From NCBI RefSeq assembly GCF_000230675.1, contig NZ_AGIK01000003.1, forward strand, positions 1 through 64,000: a DNA stretch of 64,000 nucleotides, in the 5' to 3' direction. Shown here piece after piece: positions 14,874 to 24,051 of the stretch. How positions within the stretch are numbered: position 1 is the first letter of the stretch; every line of letters starts with the position of its first letter. The DNA is from Synechococcus sp. WH 8016 (GTDB taxonomy: Bacteria; Cyanobacteriota; Cyanobacteriia; PCC-6307; Cyanobiaceae). A program made the translations under genes and the position numbers. The notes under the pieces were generated by a model that was given only the letters and a program-made list of their open reading frames with translations, made no database searches and had not been told where the DNA came from.

Positions 14874-17219
14874 TTAACGAAGCCGCAGGCTGAGGGCATT
14901 CAGCACAACTGACACCGAGCTGAATGCCATAAGCAACGCTGCTAAGGGCGGGGACAGGAGAAGTCCAAAGCCGGGCAGAAGCACACCAGCAGCAATCGGC
15001 AGGGCAATGAGGTTGTAACCAAAAGCCCAAATCAAGTTCTGACGGATCTTGGACATCGTTCGCTTCGCCAAGCAAAGGGCCTCTGGCACCGCTTCAAGCC
15101 GGTCACCAAGCAGCACAAGATCAGCCGTGTCCTGAGCGATTTGCGTGCCTGTGCCGACGGCGATGCCGAGGTCGGCTGCCGCCAAAGCGGGGGCATCGTT
15201 GATTCCGTCACCCACCATCGCCACAGCACCCTGGTCTCTCAAAAGCTCAAGCCGTTCAAGCTTTTGATGCGGCAAGAGCTGCCAAGCCAGATCAGCGTCT
15301 GCAAAGCCAAGCTCACGTCCCACCCGTTCCACGGTCTGGCGACGGTCTCCACTCAGCATCGCGACGGACTGGCCCTGATCTCGTAAGCGCTGGATAGCGA
15401 GCGATGCATCCGGGCGAAGTCGATCGTCGACGGTGACGAGACCCAGTGGATTTTCAGCCAAAGCAACAGCCACTAACGACTGCCCACGCTGGACAGCCGA
15501 ATCGAGGGTTTGTTGCTGTTGCTCCGTCCAGGACACCCCTTGATCCCGCAGCCATTCGGGAGAACCAACGCGGACCAGACCTTCCACTCCCTGCAAACGA
15601 CCTTCCATCCCCGCACCCGGAGTGGTGCGGCTGGACTCAACCCCTAGAAGAGGCAACTGAAGCCGCTGTGCCTCCTGCAACAGCGCATGGGCGAGTGGAT
15701 GCCGGCTGGTCTGCTCAAGGCTGGCCGCCAACTGAAGCGTCTGCGGTGGATCCTTGCTCGCCAACACCGAATCAACCAGAGGCCGGCCAAGGGTGAGCGT
15801 GCCTGTTTTATCGAACACCATGCGCTGCACGGAGGCTGCCAGCTCGATCACATCACCGCCTCGAAACAACCAGCCCTGCTTCGCGGCCAAGCCTGACGAG
15901 ACGGTGATGACGGTGGGAGTGGCTAATCCCAAAGCACAAGGGCAAGCCACCACAAGCACCGCAATGGAGAGTTGGAGAGCGAGACCAAGAGGCGTCTCAG
16001 CTCCCGCACCAAGAGAGCCGTGGAGACCATGCGCATGGCCGTGATCCATCAAGGCCACAGGGACATCAAGGACCTGAGGCCAAAGACGACAACCGACCTG
16101 CCACCAGAACAGGAACGTGAGAATGGCAAAACTCACCACCGCATAACAAAACTGGCCGGCTACACGATCGGCAAGCCCCTGAATCGGCGCTTTTCTTGCC
16201 TGGGCTTGCTCCACCAAATCAATGATCCGAGCCAGAGCGGTTTCACGACCAATCCGCTGCACCTCAACCATCAGGGTGGCTTCCAGATTGAGGCTGCCGG
16301 AACTGAGCTCAGCGCCTGGAGAAGCATCCAGCGGTAAGGGTTCACCCGTCAGGCTGGAAAGATCCACAGCCGAATGCCCCTCACGCACGATTCCATCCAC
16401 CGGGACGCGGTCGCCGGCCAAAAGCTGAACACGCTCTCCTGGCCGAAGCGCCGAAACAGGCACCTCACGGATCGTGCCATCGTCCATCAACAGCCGCGCC
16501 ACATCAGGCTGGAGAGCCGCTAAGTCCTGCAGCGCCCGGCCCGTGCGGCGGCGCGCCCGCTCTTCAAGAAAGCGGCCGAGCAACACAAAGCCCAGGAGCA
16601 TGACCGGCTCGTTAAAGAAGCAGGGCCAACCCACCTGAGGCCAAGCCAAAGCGACCAAGCTCGCCAGGTAGGCACTTCCAACGCCCAGGCTCACCAGGGT
16701 GTCCATCGTCGGCACCCCCATGCGGGCGGCTCGCCATCCGGCGATGAGAATGGGTCGCCCAGGCCCCACCAAAGCAACCGTGGCCAAGCCGGCGTGAAAA
16801 GGGAGCGAACCAAGAGGTGGAACGTGGACGGTTCCGGCTTCAGCCAGATGCCCCACCACGGACAACACGAGCAGCACAAGCGCAACGATTAACTGACGCC
16901 ACTGCTGCCACCACCCCCAACTGCGATCAGCCTCAACCGCTGCACCAAATGCATTGGTCTCACGAGGCTGGGCACGGAAACCTCGCGCCGTTAAAGCCTC
17001 AACAACACCATCAAGATCCGCAACGGCATCGTCTTCAAAACGAAGCCAAGCGCTGCGGGTTACCAGATTCACGCTGGCTTCACAGACCCCGGGTTGATCC
17101 AGAAGTGTGCGTTCGACCGAACGAACACAACCACCACACTTCATGCCATCCACGTCCAAAAGCATCGTGGGTGGTGAATTTGTGGCGCTAGCGGAATTTG
17201 TCACAACTGCAGAACGCAT
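14874..17219 (-). CDS. Copper-type P1B ATPase
   Basis: 781-residue P-type pump for copper across the plasma or thylakoid membrane. N-terminal HMA domain with GMKCGGC (Cys28, Cys31), eight membrane segments, SLTGEPLPLD actuator loop, ion-binding CPC in VACPCALGLATP, phosphorylation motif DKTGTLT, HP motif in TSRHPLAH, and GDGINDAPALAAADLGIA. A His-rich loop (MDHGHAHGLHG) precedes the CPC helix, which is unusual and may bind metal. It could be the CtaA or the PacS paralogue; the sequence alone does not decide. ATG 17219 is preferred over TTG 17222. It faces ycf3 across 64 nt. Confidence 0.95.
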   Translation of the reverse strand: MRSAVVTNSASATNSPPTMLLDVDGMKCGGCVRSVERTLLDQPGVCEASVNLVTRSAWLRFEDDAVADLDGVVEALTARGFRAQPRETNAFGAAVEADRSWGWWQQWRQLIVALVLLVLSVVGHLAEAGTVHVPPLGSLPFHAGLATVALVGPGRPILIAGWRAARMGVPTMDTLVSLGVGSAYLASLVALAWPQVGWPCFFNEPVMLLGFVLLGRFLEERARRRTGRALQDLAALQPDVARLLMDDGTIREVPVSALRPGERVQLLAGDRVPVDGIVREGHSAVDLSSLTGEPLPLDASPGAELSSGSLNLEATLMVEVQRIGRETALARIIDLVEQAQARKAPIQGLADRVAGQFCYAVVSFAILTFLFWWQVGCRLWPQVLDVPVALMDHGHAHGLHGSLGAGAETPLGLALQLSIAVLVVACPCALGLATPTVITVSSGLAAKQGWLFRGGDVIELAASVQRMVFDKTGTLTLGRPLVDSVLASKDPPQTLQLAASLEQTSRHPLAHALLQEAQRLQLPLLGVESSRTTPGAGMEGRLQGVEGLVRVGSPEWLRDQGVSWTEQQQQTLDSAVQRGQSLVAVALAENPLGLVTVDDRLRPDASLAIQRLRDQGQSVAMLSGDRRQTVERVGRELGFADADLAWQLLPHQKLERLELLRDQGAVAMVGDGINDAPALAAADLGIAVGTGTQIAQDTADLVLLGDRLEAVPEALCLAKRTMSKIRQNLIWAFGYNLIALPIAAGVLLPGFGLLLSPPLAALLMAFSSVSVVLNALSLRLR

Positions 17220-17283
17220 CAACGAACGCTAGGCAGGGCTGCTGATTGCAGTCAGGATGGGAACACACCTTTTTTGGCTTCCT

Positions 17284-17805
17284 GTGCCGCGCAGCAATCG
17301 AAACGACAACTTTATCGACAAAAGCTTCACGGTCATGGCCGATCTGATCGTGAAGCTACTGCCGATTAATGCCCGTGCCAAAGAAGCTTATGTGTACTAC
17401 CGCGACGGCCTCTCCGCCCAGAACGACGGCGATTACGCCGAAGCCTTGGAAAACTACGAGGAAAGCCTGAAGCTGGAGGAGAACGCGATCGACCGGGGCG
17501 AGACCCTCAAAAACATCGCCATCATTTACATGAGCAATGGCGAGGAAGAGCGGGCGCTGGAGACCTACCAAAAGGCCTTGGATGAGAACCCCAAGCAACC
17601 GTCATGCCTGAAAAACATGGGTCTGATTTATGAAAAAAGAGGTCGTACAGCCGAGGAAGAGGGGCGTCGTGATGATGCCGATGGCTGGTTTGACCTGGCA
17701 GCTGACGTTTGGACCCAAGCCGTCAGGCTGAATCCTGGTGGCTATCTCGATATCGAGAACTGGCTGAAATCAACTGGCCGCAGCAACGTCGACGTGTACT
17801 TCTGA
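17284..17805 (+). CDS. ycf3: Photosystem I assembly protein Ycf3
   Basis: TPR chaperone needed to assemble PsaA/PsaB into photosystem I on the stromal side of thylakoids. 173 residues from GTG 17284, which gives the conserved N terminus [14 protein letters not shown] and the standard family length; the upstream ATG 17257 would add nine unrelated residues. Three TPR units run about 35-68, 72-105 and 115-150 ([41 protein letters not shown]). The C terminus has [13 protein letters not shown] as in plastid Ycf3. Divergent from the copper ATPase. Confidence 0.95.
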   Translation: MPRSNRNDNFIDKSFTVMADLIVKLLPINARAKEAYVYYRDGLSAQNDGDYAEALENYEESLKLEENAIDRGETLKNIAIIYMSNGEEERALETYQKALDENPKQPSCLKNMGLIYEKRGRTAEEEGRRDDADGWFDLAADVWTQAVRLNPGGYLDIENWLKSTGRSNVDVYF

Positions 17806-17808
17806 ACC

Positions 17809-19206
17809 TCATGCTTGGTCGTCAGCAGGGTTAACGCCAAGGGCAAGAACCAGCGCTTCCGTGATCGAACCAGCTTGGTGCAGCTCCAAATCCACGCTGG
17901 CCTGCCCTTTGGCGAGTCCACAGCCTTTGGGAACCACGGCTCGTCTGAATCCAAGACGGACAGCCTCTTGCAAGCGCAACTCCAACTGCCCAACAGGCCT
18001 GAGCTGACCACCAAGGCCAAGTTCACCCAGCAGGACGGTCCCTGCCGGCAAGATGAGATCGCGATAACTCGCCACAACAGCTGCAGCCACGCCCAAATCA
18101 GCCGCAGGCTCCTCCACATCAAGACCACCCGCTACAGCTAGGTAGCAGTCGAAACGTGAGAGGGGCAGGCCCATGTGCTTTTCGAGCACCGCAAGGATCT
18201 GATGCAATCGATTCACGGCAATCCCTGTAGCCGTCCGTCTTGGACTCGCATAGCTCGTGGTGCTGACCAAGGCCTGAAGATCCACCACAAGAGGCCTGGT
18301 GCCCTCACAGGCCACGATCGTGGCGACACCGCTGGCCTCATCTCCACTCAGGAACAACTCACTCGGATTGTTGACCTCAACAAGACCTTGGCCCTGCATT
18401 TCGAACACACCCAGTTCATGGGTGGCACCAAAGCGATTTTTTACGGCACGCAGAAGTCGATGACTGGCAAAACGATCCCCCTCAAACGTGAGCACGGCGT
18501 CGACCAAGTGCTCTAGGACCTTCGGCCCTGCCAACATGCCCTCCTTGGTCACATGGCCGACAAGCAGCAAAGCTGTGTTCTGGCGCTTGGCCAATCGCTG
18601 CAGAGACGCGGCGCATTCCCTCACTTGAGCAACCGACCCTGGAGCACTCGACAGGTTGGCGTCATGCAGGGCCTGAATGCTGTCGATGATCGCCACATCG
18701 GGCCGCAGAGCCTCAAGCTCTTCCAACACCAACTCCAGGTCTGTCTCGGCAAGCAGTTGAAGCCCCTCGCTCTCTCCACCCAAACGCAACCAGCGCAACT
18801 TCACTTGCTGGGCTGATTCCTCAGCACTCACATACAAAACGGACAGCCGGTTCGCCATGACCGATGCGCTTTGCAGCAGCAGCGTGCTTTTGCCGATCCC
18901 TGGGTCACCCCCCACGAGCACGAGCGAGCCGGGGACGACGCCACCGCCCAAGACGCGATCCAATTCTGGATAACCGCTCTCAAGCCGCTGAATCGGGCGA
19001 TCACCCAGATCAGACATGGCGGTGGAACGTCGCGCCACTGGAGCTGCTGCTGACTCGGCGGGCGCGCGTCTGCGCCGGCCGTCGGGTTTCGGAGCTGTTT
19101 GCTCAACCAAAGAATTCCAGCTGCCGCAACTGCTGCAGCGGCCAAAAAACTGTCGAGTCTGGGCACCACAGCTCTGGCAAACGAAGATTGAAGCGGGTCG
19201 GGACAC
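17809..19206 (-). CDS. radA: DNA repair protein RadA
   Basis: RecA-related helicase that promotes branch migration during recombination repair. 465 residues: zinc finger Cys10/13/24/27 (CQSCG, CSSCGSW), Walker A GGDPGIGKST (99-108), Walker B VAIIDSIQAL, the RadA-specific KNRFG (256-260), and a C-terminal Lon-protease-like domain (AVAGGLDVEEPAADLGVAAAV). GTG 19206 is the start that keeps the zinc finger intact. It converges on ycf3 with a 3 nt gap and is divergent from rpaB (91 nt between starts). Confidence 0.95.
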   Translation of the reverse strand: MSRPASIFVCQSCGAQTRQFFGRCSSCGSWNSLVEQTAPKPDGRRRRAPAESAAAPVARRSTAMSDLGDRPIQRLESGYPELDRVLGGGVVPGSLVLVGGDPGIGKSTLLLQSASVMANRLSVLYVSAEESAQQVKLRWLRLGGESEGLQLLAETDLELVLEELEALRPDVAIIDSIQALHDANLSSAPGSVAQVRECAASLQRLAKRQNTALLLVGHVTKEGMLAGPKVLEHLVDAVLTFEGDRFASHRLLRAVKNRFGATHELGVFEMQGQGLVEVNNPSELFLSGDEASGVATIVACEGTRPLVVDLQALVSTTSYASPRRTATGIAVNRLHQILAVLEKHMGLPLSRFDCYLAVAGGLDVEEPAADLGVAAAVVASYRDLILPAGTVLLGELGLGGQLRPVGQLELRLQEAVRLGFRRAVVPKGCGLAKGQASVDLELHQAGSITEALVLALGVNPADDQA

Positions 19207-19297
19207 GTCGAACTATGAAGAAAGTTGGCTTTCGGTGAAAAAACGGGGCCTCCGTCCACTTATCTGTAGCCAATACCTGTACGAAATAAGTTCGGAT

Positions 19298-20044
19298 ATG
19301 ACGGCCACAGCCGCCAGCAAGGAAACGATTCTCGTTGTCGACGACGAGGCCAGTATTCGACGCATTCTGGAAACTCGTCTGTCGATGATTGGTTACAACG
19401 TTGTAACCGCCTGCGACGGCACTGAAGCTCTCGAAAGCTTTGAACAGTGCAATCCAGACCTGGTGGTCTTGGACGTGATGATGCCCAAGCTGGACGGCTA
19501 CGGCGTCTGCCAAGAATTGCGCAAGGAGTCGGATGTTCCGATCGTGATGCTCACCGCCTTGGGTGACGTTGCAGACAGGATTACTGGCCTTGAGCTCGGT
19601 GCTGACGACTATGTCGTCAAACCGTTTAGTCCTAAAGAGCTAGAAGCAAGAATCCGCTGCGTTCTTCGCCGCGTTGAGAAAGAACAGGTGGCTGGCATCC
19701 CCAACTCTGGGGTGATTCAAGTCGCAGATCTCCGCATCGACACCAATAAGCGTCAGGTGTTCCGTGCGGATGAACGCATCCGCCTCACCGGAATGGAGTT
19801 CAGTCTCCTCGAACTGCTCGTGGGTCGCTCTGGTGAACCATTCAGCCGCGGTGAAATCTTGAAGGATGTGTGGGGATATACACCTGAGCGTCACGTGGAC
19901 ACGAGGGTCGTGGATGTTCACATCTCACGGCTTCGCTCCAAACTCGAAGACGATCCGGCCAATCCCGAGCTGATCCTTACGGCTCGGGGAACCGGTTACT
20001 TGTTCCAGCGCATCATCGATTCCGTTGCACCCGAAGGATCCTGA
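19298..20044 (+). CDS. rpaB: Response regulator RpaB (OmpR family)
   Basis: RpaB (Ycf27) is the essential regulator that represses high-light genes under low light by binding HLR1 sites, with Hik33/NblS as partner kinase. 248 residues from ATG 19298: receiver with VVDDEAS, phosphoacceptor Asp59 in VVLDVMMPKLDGYGVC, VVKPFSPKELEARIR, then a winged helix with TGMEFSLLELL and HVDTRVVDVHISRLRSKLEDDP. The longer open frame upstream runs through the radA antisense and is rejected. The 3' end overlaps plsX by 20 nt, so the two are probably one transcript. Confidence 0.95.
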   Translation: MTATAASKETILVVDDEASIRRILETRLSMIGYNVVTACDGTEALESFEQCNPDLVVLDVMMPKLDGYGVCQELRKESDVPIVMLTALGDVADRITGLELGADDYVVKPFSPKELEARIRCVLRRVEKEQVAGIPNSGVIQVADLRIDTNKRQVFRADERIRLTGMEFSLLELLVGRSGEPFSRGEILKDVWGYTPERHVDTRVVDVHISRLRSKLEDDPANPELILTARGTGYLFQRIIDSVAPEGS

Positions 20045-21365
20045 ATTCAGCCCGGCCGACGAAGCCAGGAGCAAACCACGCCGATCGAAGGCGGTTAGAA
20101 GACTGGTGATTTGGTACCGGCGCAATAGCGCCGTGACCACCCTTGTTGATACCGCTACCACCTCTGCCAGCGCCGCGGGCAATGTGGCTGAATCGGTTGG
20201 ATCGATGGCAGGGAGCGTCGTCACCAACGCCGGAAGCATGGCGGGACAGATGCTCCAACCGGTGATGGACCCCCTACGCCGCCTGCAAAGTTCAGAGGTC
20301 GGCGCTGACGGGCTGATCCATGAGCGTGATCGCCTTTGGGTCGCCGTGGATGGCATGGGTGGAGACCATTCCCCTGGGGAGATCCTGGACGGCTCTCTTC
20401 AAGCCATCGATCGGCTGCCCTTGCGGATTCGCTTTGTTGGCGAAACAAACCGTGTCCTGGAAGCTGCGGAGGCCTCTGGACTCACAGAACCGCTCAACAA
20501 CGCCATCAATGCAGGGCACCTGGAGCTGATCCCCAGCGGCCCCTCCGTGGAAATGCACGAAGAAGCCACGGTTGTGCGCCGGAAGCGCGATGCCAGCATC
20601 AATGTCGCCATGGACCTGGTGAAGCGCGGAGACGCCTTGGCGATTTACTCCGCAGGAAATTCTGGTGCTGTGATGGCTTCGGCCATCTTTCGCCTCGGTC
20701 GATTAGCGGGTATCGATCGACCTGCCATTGGAGCTCTGTTTCCCACCAAAGACCCCGGCCAACCGGTGCTCGTGCTGGATGTAGGAGCCAACATGGACTG
20801 CAAGCCTGCCTATATGCATCAATTTGCGTTGCTCGGCAACATCTATTCGCGCGACGTTCTCCAAGTCGATCGCCCTCGAATTGGCTTGCTCAACATTGGC
20901 GAAGAAGAATGCAAAGGCAATGAACTCGCCCTACGCACCCACGAGTTACTGAAAGAGGAAACCCGTCTTCATTTCGCCGGAAATTGCGAAGGAAGAGATG
21001 TTTTATCCGGGGAATTTGATGTGGTGGTTTGCGATGGCTTTACGGGCAATGTGCTGCTGAAATTCCTTGAGTCCGTCGGCAGTGTTCTGCTCGGTGTGCT
21101 CAGGGCCGAATTACCGCGGGGACGCCGCGGCAAAGTTGGCTCAGCCTTCCTACGCAGCAATCTCAAACGCATCAAAAAACGGCTCGACCACGCGGAACAC
21201 GGCGGCGCGCTTCTGCTTGGGGTGAATGGGATTTGCGTGATCGGTCATGGAAGCAGCAAAGCCCTATCTGTAGTGAGCGCTCTGCGCTTGGCACACTCCG
21301 CTGCAAGTCATGGTGTGATGGACGATCTCGCCGAACTCAGCAAGCCAGCACCGCTCAAAAGCTGA
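20025..21365 (+). CDS. plsX: Phosphate acyltransferase PlsX
   Basis: Makes acyl-phosphate from acyl-ACP, the first step to phosphatidic acid. The catalytic domain starts near residue 104 (RLWVAVDGMGGDHSPGEIL) and carries GNSGAVMASA, LDVGANMDCKP, NIGEEECKGN and VVCDGFTGNVLLK. 446 residues from TTG 20025, which overlaps rpaB. About 100 N-terminal residues precede the domain: a basic patch (RSKPRRSKAVRRL), then an Ala/Gly/Ser/Val-rich helix with repeated GSMAG, perhaps a membrane anchor. The start is uncertain because internal GTG and ATG codons exist. First gene of a plsX-fabH-fabD-plsC lipid cluster. Confidence 0.93.
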   Translation: MHPKDPEFSPADEARSKPRRSKAVRRLVIWYRRNSAVTTLVDTATTSASAAGNVAESVGSMAGSVVTNAGSMAGQMLQPVMDPLRRLQSSEVGADGLIHERDRLWVAVDGMGGDHSPGEILDGSLQAIDRLPLRIRFVGETNRVLEAAEASGLTEPLNNAINAGHLELIPSGPSVEMHEEATVVRRKRDASINVAMDLVKRGDALAIYSAGNSGAVMASAIFRLGRLAGIDRPAIGALFPTKDPGQPVLVLDVGANMDCKPAYMHQFALLGNIYSRDVLQVDRPRIGLLNIGEEECKGNELALRTHELLKEETRLHFAGNCEGRDVLSGEFDVVVCDGFTGNVLLKFLESVGSVLLGVLRAELPRGRRGKVGSAFLRSNLKRIKKRLDHAEHGGALLLGVNGICVIGHGSSKALSVVSALRLAHSAASHGVMDDLAELSKPAPLKS

Positions 21366-21386
21366 AGCCCCCTCGCTGGACTGTGA

Positions 21387-22436
21387 TTGACTGACGCCAC
21401 TCACAGCGCTTCCACATTGGCTGGATCTCCCCCACCCTTCCGTGGCATGGCTCTGGTCGCAAGTGGCAGCGCCCAGGCGAACCAAACCATCAGCAATGCT
21501 GACCTCAGCGAGCGGGTGCAGACCAGCGATGAATGGATTCGCACCCGCACCGGAATTCAGTCTCGGCGTGTCAGCACTCCGGATGAGTCGCTAAACGACC
21601 TGGCGATCCGTGCTGGGGCAAAGGCCCTGGAGATGGCCCACTGGGAGCCAGACACCCTCGACATGGTGTTATTGGCCACCTCCACCCCTGACGACCTCTT
21701 TGGATCAGCACCAAGGGTTCAGGCCGGATTGAAAGCGCACAATGCCGTGGCCTTTGACCTCACGGCGGCCTGCAGCGGCTTTCTATTCGCGCTCGTGACA
21801 GCCGCCCAGTATCTGCGCACTGGCGCCATGCAACGGGTGCTGGTGATCGGCGCCGACCAGTTGAGCCGATTTGTCGACTGGGACGACAGAAGCACCTGTG
21901 TGCTGTTTGGTGACGGGGCTGGCGCCGTTGCCCTCGAAGCCACTTCTGCAGAAGCGGACGGCTTGTTGGGTTTTCGGCTGCGCAGCGATGGCAGCCGCGG
22001 CCATTCCCTGACCTTGCCCCAGATCCCCACCAGTCTTCCCCTGGTCAACACCACGCGCCATCAATGCGGGGGCTATCTACCGATTCAGATGAATGGACAA
22101 GAGGTGTACAAATTTGCCGTGCGCGAAGTGCCAGCCATCCTCAAGGAGCTTCTAGAACAAACATCCACAACCCCAGAGCAGCTGGACTGGCTGCTGCTCC
22201 ATCAAGCCAACCAGCGCATTTTGGATGCCGTGGCGGATCGATTTTCCATCCCTCACTCCAAGGTCTTGAGCAACTTGGCGAACTACGGCAACACCTCTGC
22301 CTCCACGATCCCGCTCATGCTTGATGAAGCTGTGCGCGACGGGCGCGTAGCCCCTGGTCACCTACTGGCCAGTAGTGGCTTTGGCGCTGGCCTCAGTTGG
22401 GGAGCCGCATTGTTGCGTTGGCAAGGTCCCGCTTAG
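21387..22436 (+). CDS. fabH: 3-oxoacyl-ACP synthase III (FabH)
   Basis: Condenses acetyl-CoA with malonyl-ACP to start fatty acid synthesis. 349 residues from TTG 21387; starting at ATG 21447 would remove 20 residues just before the conserved VASGSA strand. The catalytic triad is visible: Cys in DLTAACSGF, His in LLLHQANQRI and Asn in LANYGNTSAS; the SDEWI.TRTGI substrate loop is also present. It lies 21 nt after plsX and 28 nt before fabD on the same strand. Confidence 0.96.
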   Translation: MTDATHSASTLAGSPPPFRGMALVASGSAQANQTISNADLSERVQTSDEWIRTRTGIQSRRVSTPDESLNDLAIRAGAKALEMAHWEPDTLDMVLLATSTPDDLFGSAPRVQAGLKAHNAVAFDLTAACSGFLFALVTAAQYLRTGAMQRVLVIGADQLSRFVDWDDRSTCVLFGDGAGAVALEATSAEADGLLGFRLRSDGSRGHSLTLPQIPTSLPLVNTTRHQCGGYLPIQMNGQEVYKFAVREVPAILKELLEQTSTTPEQLDWLLLHQANQRILDAVADRFSIPHSKVLSNLANYGNTSASTIPLMLDEAVRDGRVAPGHLLASSGFGAGLSWGAALLRWQGPA

Positions 22437-22464
22437 GCTCCCAGCCATCTTTACCTGCCAACCG

Positions 22465-23361
22465 ATGACGATCGCCTGGGTGTTCCCCGGACAGGGGTCT
22501 CAGAAGTCGGGCATGGCTGCGCCCGTGCTGACCCTTCCAGGAGCGGAAGAACGATTTGCACTCGCCTCCCGTCTGCTTGGCCGAGATTTGCTGGCGATCT
22601 GCCAAGGAGAACCCGATGGGGACGCTGATCCAGCCGATCTCAACGACACCAGCAACACGCAACCAGCGCTCTTCGTCGTTGAAAGCCTGATTGTGGATGA
22701 ACTCCGCAGGCAAGAGCGCGAGCCCGCATTTGTCGCTGGCCATAGCCTCGGAGAACTGGTGGCCCTGTATGCCGCTGGTGTCTTTGATGTGACCACAGGC
22801 CTTGCGTTGATGCAGCGGCGCTCAGAGCTGATGGCAGCCGCTGAAGGCGGAGCGATGACTGCCGTCATCGGCTTTGACCGCGATCAGCTTGAAAGCCTTG
22901 TCAACAGCACGGCCGGCGTGGTGATCGCCAATGACAACAGCGCTGCGCAGGTGGTGATCTCAGGGACACCGGACGCTGTCAAAAGCGTGAGTGAGCAACT
23001 CACCTGCAAGCGCGCGATTCCCCTCGCCGTCTCCGGGGCCTTCCACTCGCCCCTGATGGCAGAAGCGGCTGCAGCCTTCAAGGACCATCTGGAGGGCCTG
23101 CCTTTCGAAGATGCTCGCGTCCCCGTGCTGAGCAATACCGATCCCACCCCCTGCAGCGACGCCGGTCAACTGAAGCAGCGCTTGTCTCAGCAAATGACCA
23201 CGGGCGTTCGCTGGAGAGAAACCATGGAGTCGCTGAACTCAGCGGGAGTCGACACTTTGATCGAGATCGGGCCAGGGAAAGTGCTCAGTGGCTTGGCTAA
23301 AAGGTCCATGACGGGTGTCACAACTGCCCAGCTCTCGAGCTCCGCTGATTTGGGTCTCTAA
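22465..23361 (+). CDS. fabD: Malonyl-CoA:ACP transacylase (FabD)
   Basis: Loads malonyl groups from CoA onto acyl carrier protein. 298 residues from ATG 22465: N-terminal FPGQGSQ, nucleophile Ser94 in GHSLGE (92-97), the QRR motif in LMQRRSELM, and active-site His in SGAFHSPLM. The longer open frame begins inside fabH and is not used. It is followed after 6 nt by plsC, consistent with an operon for acyl-chain and phosphatidic acid formation. Confidence 0.96.
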   Translation: MTIAWVFPGQGSQKSGMAAPVLTLPGAEERFALASRLLGRDLLAICQGEPDGDADPADLNDTSNTQPALFVVESLIVDELRRQEREPAFVAGHSLGELVALYAAGVFDVTTGLALMQRRSELMAAAEGGAMTAVIGFDRDQLESLVNSTAGVVIANDNSAAQVVISGTPDAVKSVSEQLTCKRAIPLAVSGAFHSPLMAEAAAAFKDHLEGLPFEDARVPVLSNTDPTPCSDAGQLKQRLSQQMTTGVRWRETMESLNSAGVDTLIEIGPGKVLSGLAKRSMTGVTTAQLSSSADLGL

Positions 23362-23367
23362 AAAGCC

Positions 23368-24051
23368 ATGTCTCGCCTTGTGCCGACCACGGACGACAGC
23401 TCGGCTGTTGTGACATCCATCACGCCTAAACCCAGCCTGGTCTACCAACTCGTTAGCTACTTGCTGGTTTTTCCTGTCTTTCGAGGACTCTTAAAAGGTC
23501 GCACGAGCGGCAACGCTTTGGTGCCCCTTCAGGGGCCATTGGTGGTGGTTGCGAATCATGGCTCCCATCTCGATCCACCGTTGCTTGGCCACGCCTTGGG
23601 CCGTCCTGTGGCCTTTATGGCCAAGGCAGAGCTCTTCCGGATTCCAATCTTGGGGGCCCTGATTCGGGCCTGCGGTGCGTATCCGGTGAAACGGGGTGCC
23701 AGTGATCGAGAGGCAATTCGTACAGCAACAGCTCGGCTGGAAGAAGGCTGGGCCATTGGTGTCTTTCTGGATGGCACCCGTCAAACGGACGGCCGCGTGA
23801 ATGAACCAAGACCAGGCGCAGCCCTCCTTGCAGCGCGCAGCGGAGCCCCCCTTCTCCCGGTGGCCATCATCAATAGCCATCGCGCCCTAGGCGCGGGGAG
23901 AAGCTGGCCAAGACTCGTTCCTGTTGAACTTCGCATCGGAGAGCCAATCCCTGCTCCTACAGGACGCAGGAAGCCAGATCTAGAGGCCACCACCCGGGAG
24001 CTTCAGCAGCGCATCAACGCCTTGATCGATCAAGGCGTCGGGAAGCCTTGA
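23368..24051 (+). CDS. plsC: 1-acyl-glycerol-3-phosphate acyltransferase
   Basis: Acylates lysophosphatidate to phosphatidate at the membrane. 227 residues: the NHGSHLDPP motif with catalytic His64 and Asp69, the substrate-binding FLDGTRQTDG block (EGTR-type with D in place of E), and the ARSGAPLLPVAI block. One hydrophobic segment lies near 25-42. Last gene of the plsX-fabH-fabD-plsC run. Its 3' end overlaps the convergent DUF218 gene by 22 bp. Confidence 0.92.
   Translation: MSRLVPTTDDSSAVVTSITPKPSLVYQLVSYLLVFPVFRGLLKGRTSGNALVPLQGPLVVVANHGSHLDPPLLGHALGRPVAFMAKAELFRIPILGALIRACGAYPVKRGASDREAIRTATARLEEGWAIGVFLDGTRQTDGRVNEPRPGAALLAARSGAPLLPVAIINSHRALGAGRSWPRLVPVELRIGEPIPAPTGRRKPDLEATTRELQQRINALIDQGVGKP

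Noticed and set aside
14872-15075. 68-residue N-terminal extension of thymidylate kinase
   Set aside because: It overlaps the copper ATPase coding region; the P-loop enzyme starts at ATG 14871 at normal length.
19016-19297. 94-residue extension of RpaB
   Set aside because: It is antisense to radA and the regulator's receiver begins just after ATG 19298.
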